Under the pieces are notes generated by a model. It did not search any database. It was not told the DNA's origin and worked only from the letters and a program-made list of their open reading frames with translations. From Hetaerina americana (Eukaryota > Arthropoda > Insecta > Odonata > Calopterygidae), in NCBI GenBank assembly GCA_022747635.1, contig JAKTNV010000023.1, forward strand, positions 4,279,348 through 4,343,347: 64,000 nucleotides of DNA, written 5' to 3'. This document shows, piece by piece, positions 62,482 through 64,000 of this stretch (position 1 is its first letter; every line of letters begins with the position of its first letter). Position numbers and translations under genes: made by a program.

Positions 62482-62689
62482 CTGAAAAGATACAAAAATG
62501 AAATTTATCAAATGTTTTAACTTTATGATCAAAAAACTTTTGATTGTCAACATATTGACTTCTACTAAAACTATATTTTCGATGAATTACCAATAAAATG
62601 TCAAATATGCTTAAAGACAAAAAATAAAATGACTTTAAGAAGCAACCCTTGTGGCATGGGAAATTAACACTCGCATTCTTCACCCACGC

Positions 62690-63995
62690 GCATGTTTGAG
62701 GTGGTTACATTCATCGAGTGAGTTTGAAACACTGAAGTACAACAAGTATCGCGAATTTTGAATTTTCACAGGTTACGTATATTTGATTTTTCATTATTTT
62801 GTGGCGTACGGTGGTACTTATGTCTTTCACTTATAGCGAAAAGTTCGGCCATTTTGAATAATCCGGTAATTGTTGAAAGATGTTTGGTTTGGACGTGTTT
62901 TGGCTTGCTTCGATTTTTGCCTATCCCAGAAATGGACCAAAGAATCTACATCAAATTTTGCGTGAAAAACAAAATTAAGTGCACGGACGCACTCAATGTT
63001 GACTGTGGCATATGGAGAAGGAACTTTGGAACGAAGCAGAGAAGATGTGAACGGCGAGTAGCGTGCCGGACGCGCGAACATGTCAATAACGGACGAAGAG
63101 TTTGATGAAGTGAAGAAAATAGCATTGGTCAATCGTCAAATCACCGTAAGAGAAGCTGCTGAGGACTTAAAACATTACGATTGGCTCGGGTCATTCCATT
63201 TTTACCAATGATTTTGGCATGACACGGTTCGCCGCGAAATTCGCACCAAAATTGCTCAGTTTCGACCAAAAACAGCACCGCAATAACATTGCTAATGAGT
63301 TGTTGGATTCTGTCCGCGATGGCCAAACTTCGCTCCAGGCGGTTGTAACTGGTGACGAGTCATGGGTTAATGGTTATGACGTGGAACTAAAGCTCAATTA
63401 TCCTAATGCAATGCCGAAAAAGGCTCGCCAAGTTCGATCAAATGTGAAAGTTTTGCTTACAGTTTTCTTCGAATGCAGGGGCGTGGTGCATAATGAATGC
63501 TTGCCAGAGAGTAGAACGGTAAAGAAGGAATTTTACCTCCAAGTTATGTGCAGTTTGCGCGAAGCAATCCACCACAACCGCCCCGATTTGTGGCAGAACA
63601 AAAATTGGCTTTTGCACCGTGAGAAGCGCCCCTGTTCACACATCGTTACTTGCGCGCGAATTTTTTGCCAAAAACAGCACACTTATGATGCCGCAGCCAC
63701 TGTATTCCCCAGATCTGGTCCCCAGTGACATTTTCTTGTTCCTTAAACTAGAGTATCATGAAAGGACGACGCTACGCTAAGATTGGTGAGGTAAAGACTG
63801 CATCGAAGGAGGAGCTGAACAAGAAAACAAAAAATGATTTTTGAAGTGCTTCGAGGTTTGGAAGAAATATTGGCACAAGTGGGTAATATCTAATGGGGAT
63901 TACTTTTAAGGGGACAGCATAAATATTTGTAAATAATAAAAAAAATTTGAAAAAACACAAAGGTCGTGATAATTTTTACATAGACCTCGTATTCC
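62690..63995 (+). mobile_element. Mariner element, inactive
   Basis: The transposase is split over frames: MDQRIYIKFCVKNKIKC at 62932, the HTH region with stops, and an open 169-codon part (63219-63728). It shares family with the 48.2-kb copy. The termini are not resolved, and the right end may pass the window edge. Confidence 0.83.
63219..63728 (+). pseudogene. Mariner transposase catalytic part, second Asp lost
   Basis: The first Asp is present in VVTGDESWVNGYDVELK. The second block reads WLLHREKRPCSH instead of the usual LHHDNAPAH, so the second Asp is gone. The third block is out of frame (PRSGPQ then stop). Confidence 0.85.
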
Positions 63996-64000
63996 AGCGC

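Overview
The window is animal DNA, most likely from an arthropod. It is AT-rich, has GT-AG spliced exons separated by multi-kilobase introns, and is dense with mariner, RTE, Penelope-like and tRNA-derived SINE copies. I cannot name the species.

One host gene fills almost the whole window: an ATM (ataxia-telangiectasia mutated) PI3K-like kinase on the minus strand. I could define 23 consecutive coding exons between 62481 and 1821. All junctions are phase-compatible, giving 5289 coding nt (1763 codons) with no stop. They run from the HEAT solenoid (62-37 kb) through the region before FAT (31-10 kb) and the FAT domain (9.7-4.6 kb) to the lead-in of the kinase domain (3.7-1.8 kb). The N-terminal exons lie beyond base 64000 and the catalytic kinase exons lie before base 1, so neither promoter nor stop codon is present.

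Nearly everything else is intronic repeats. 0-1.8 kb: intron with a tRNA-SINE. 8-9.4 kb: a TA/CA microsatellite and a second SINE. 11.3-12.3 kb: an internally deleted mariner. 13-17.3 kb: two decayed RTE copies. 19.6-19.8 kb: an inverted repeat carrying hammerhead-like motifs. 22.9-24.4 kb: a truncated Penelope-like element (PLE). 24.5-29.5 kb: a tRNA-like repeat, a SINE and the best preserved RTE copy. 29.7-33.3 kb: mariner fossils. 33.5-35.8 kb: a PLE flanked by 669-bp inverted arms. 41.2-42.9 kb: a PLE tail and an RTE. 46 kb: a possible CR1-like fossil. 48.2-53 kb: a nest of two mariners, TA arrays, a perfect 65-bp palindrome and a second RTE family. 56 kb: a recent 234-bp tandem duplication. 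57-62 kb: SINE and RTE fossils. 62.7-64 kb: another mariner.

No tRNA or rRNA gene, CRISPR array or bacterial-type operon was seen. The most distinctive non-genic signal is a set of hammerhead-ribozyme-like motifs in PLE-type tails at several places, often as inverted pairs, including one 139-bp almost fully palindromic unit.
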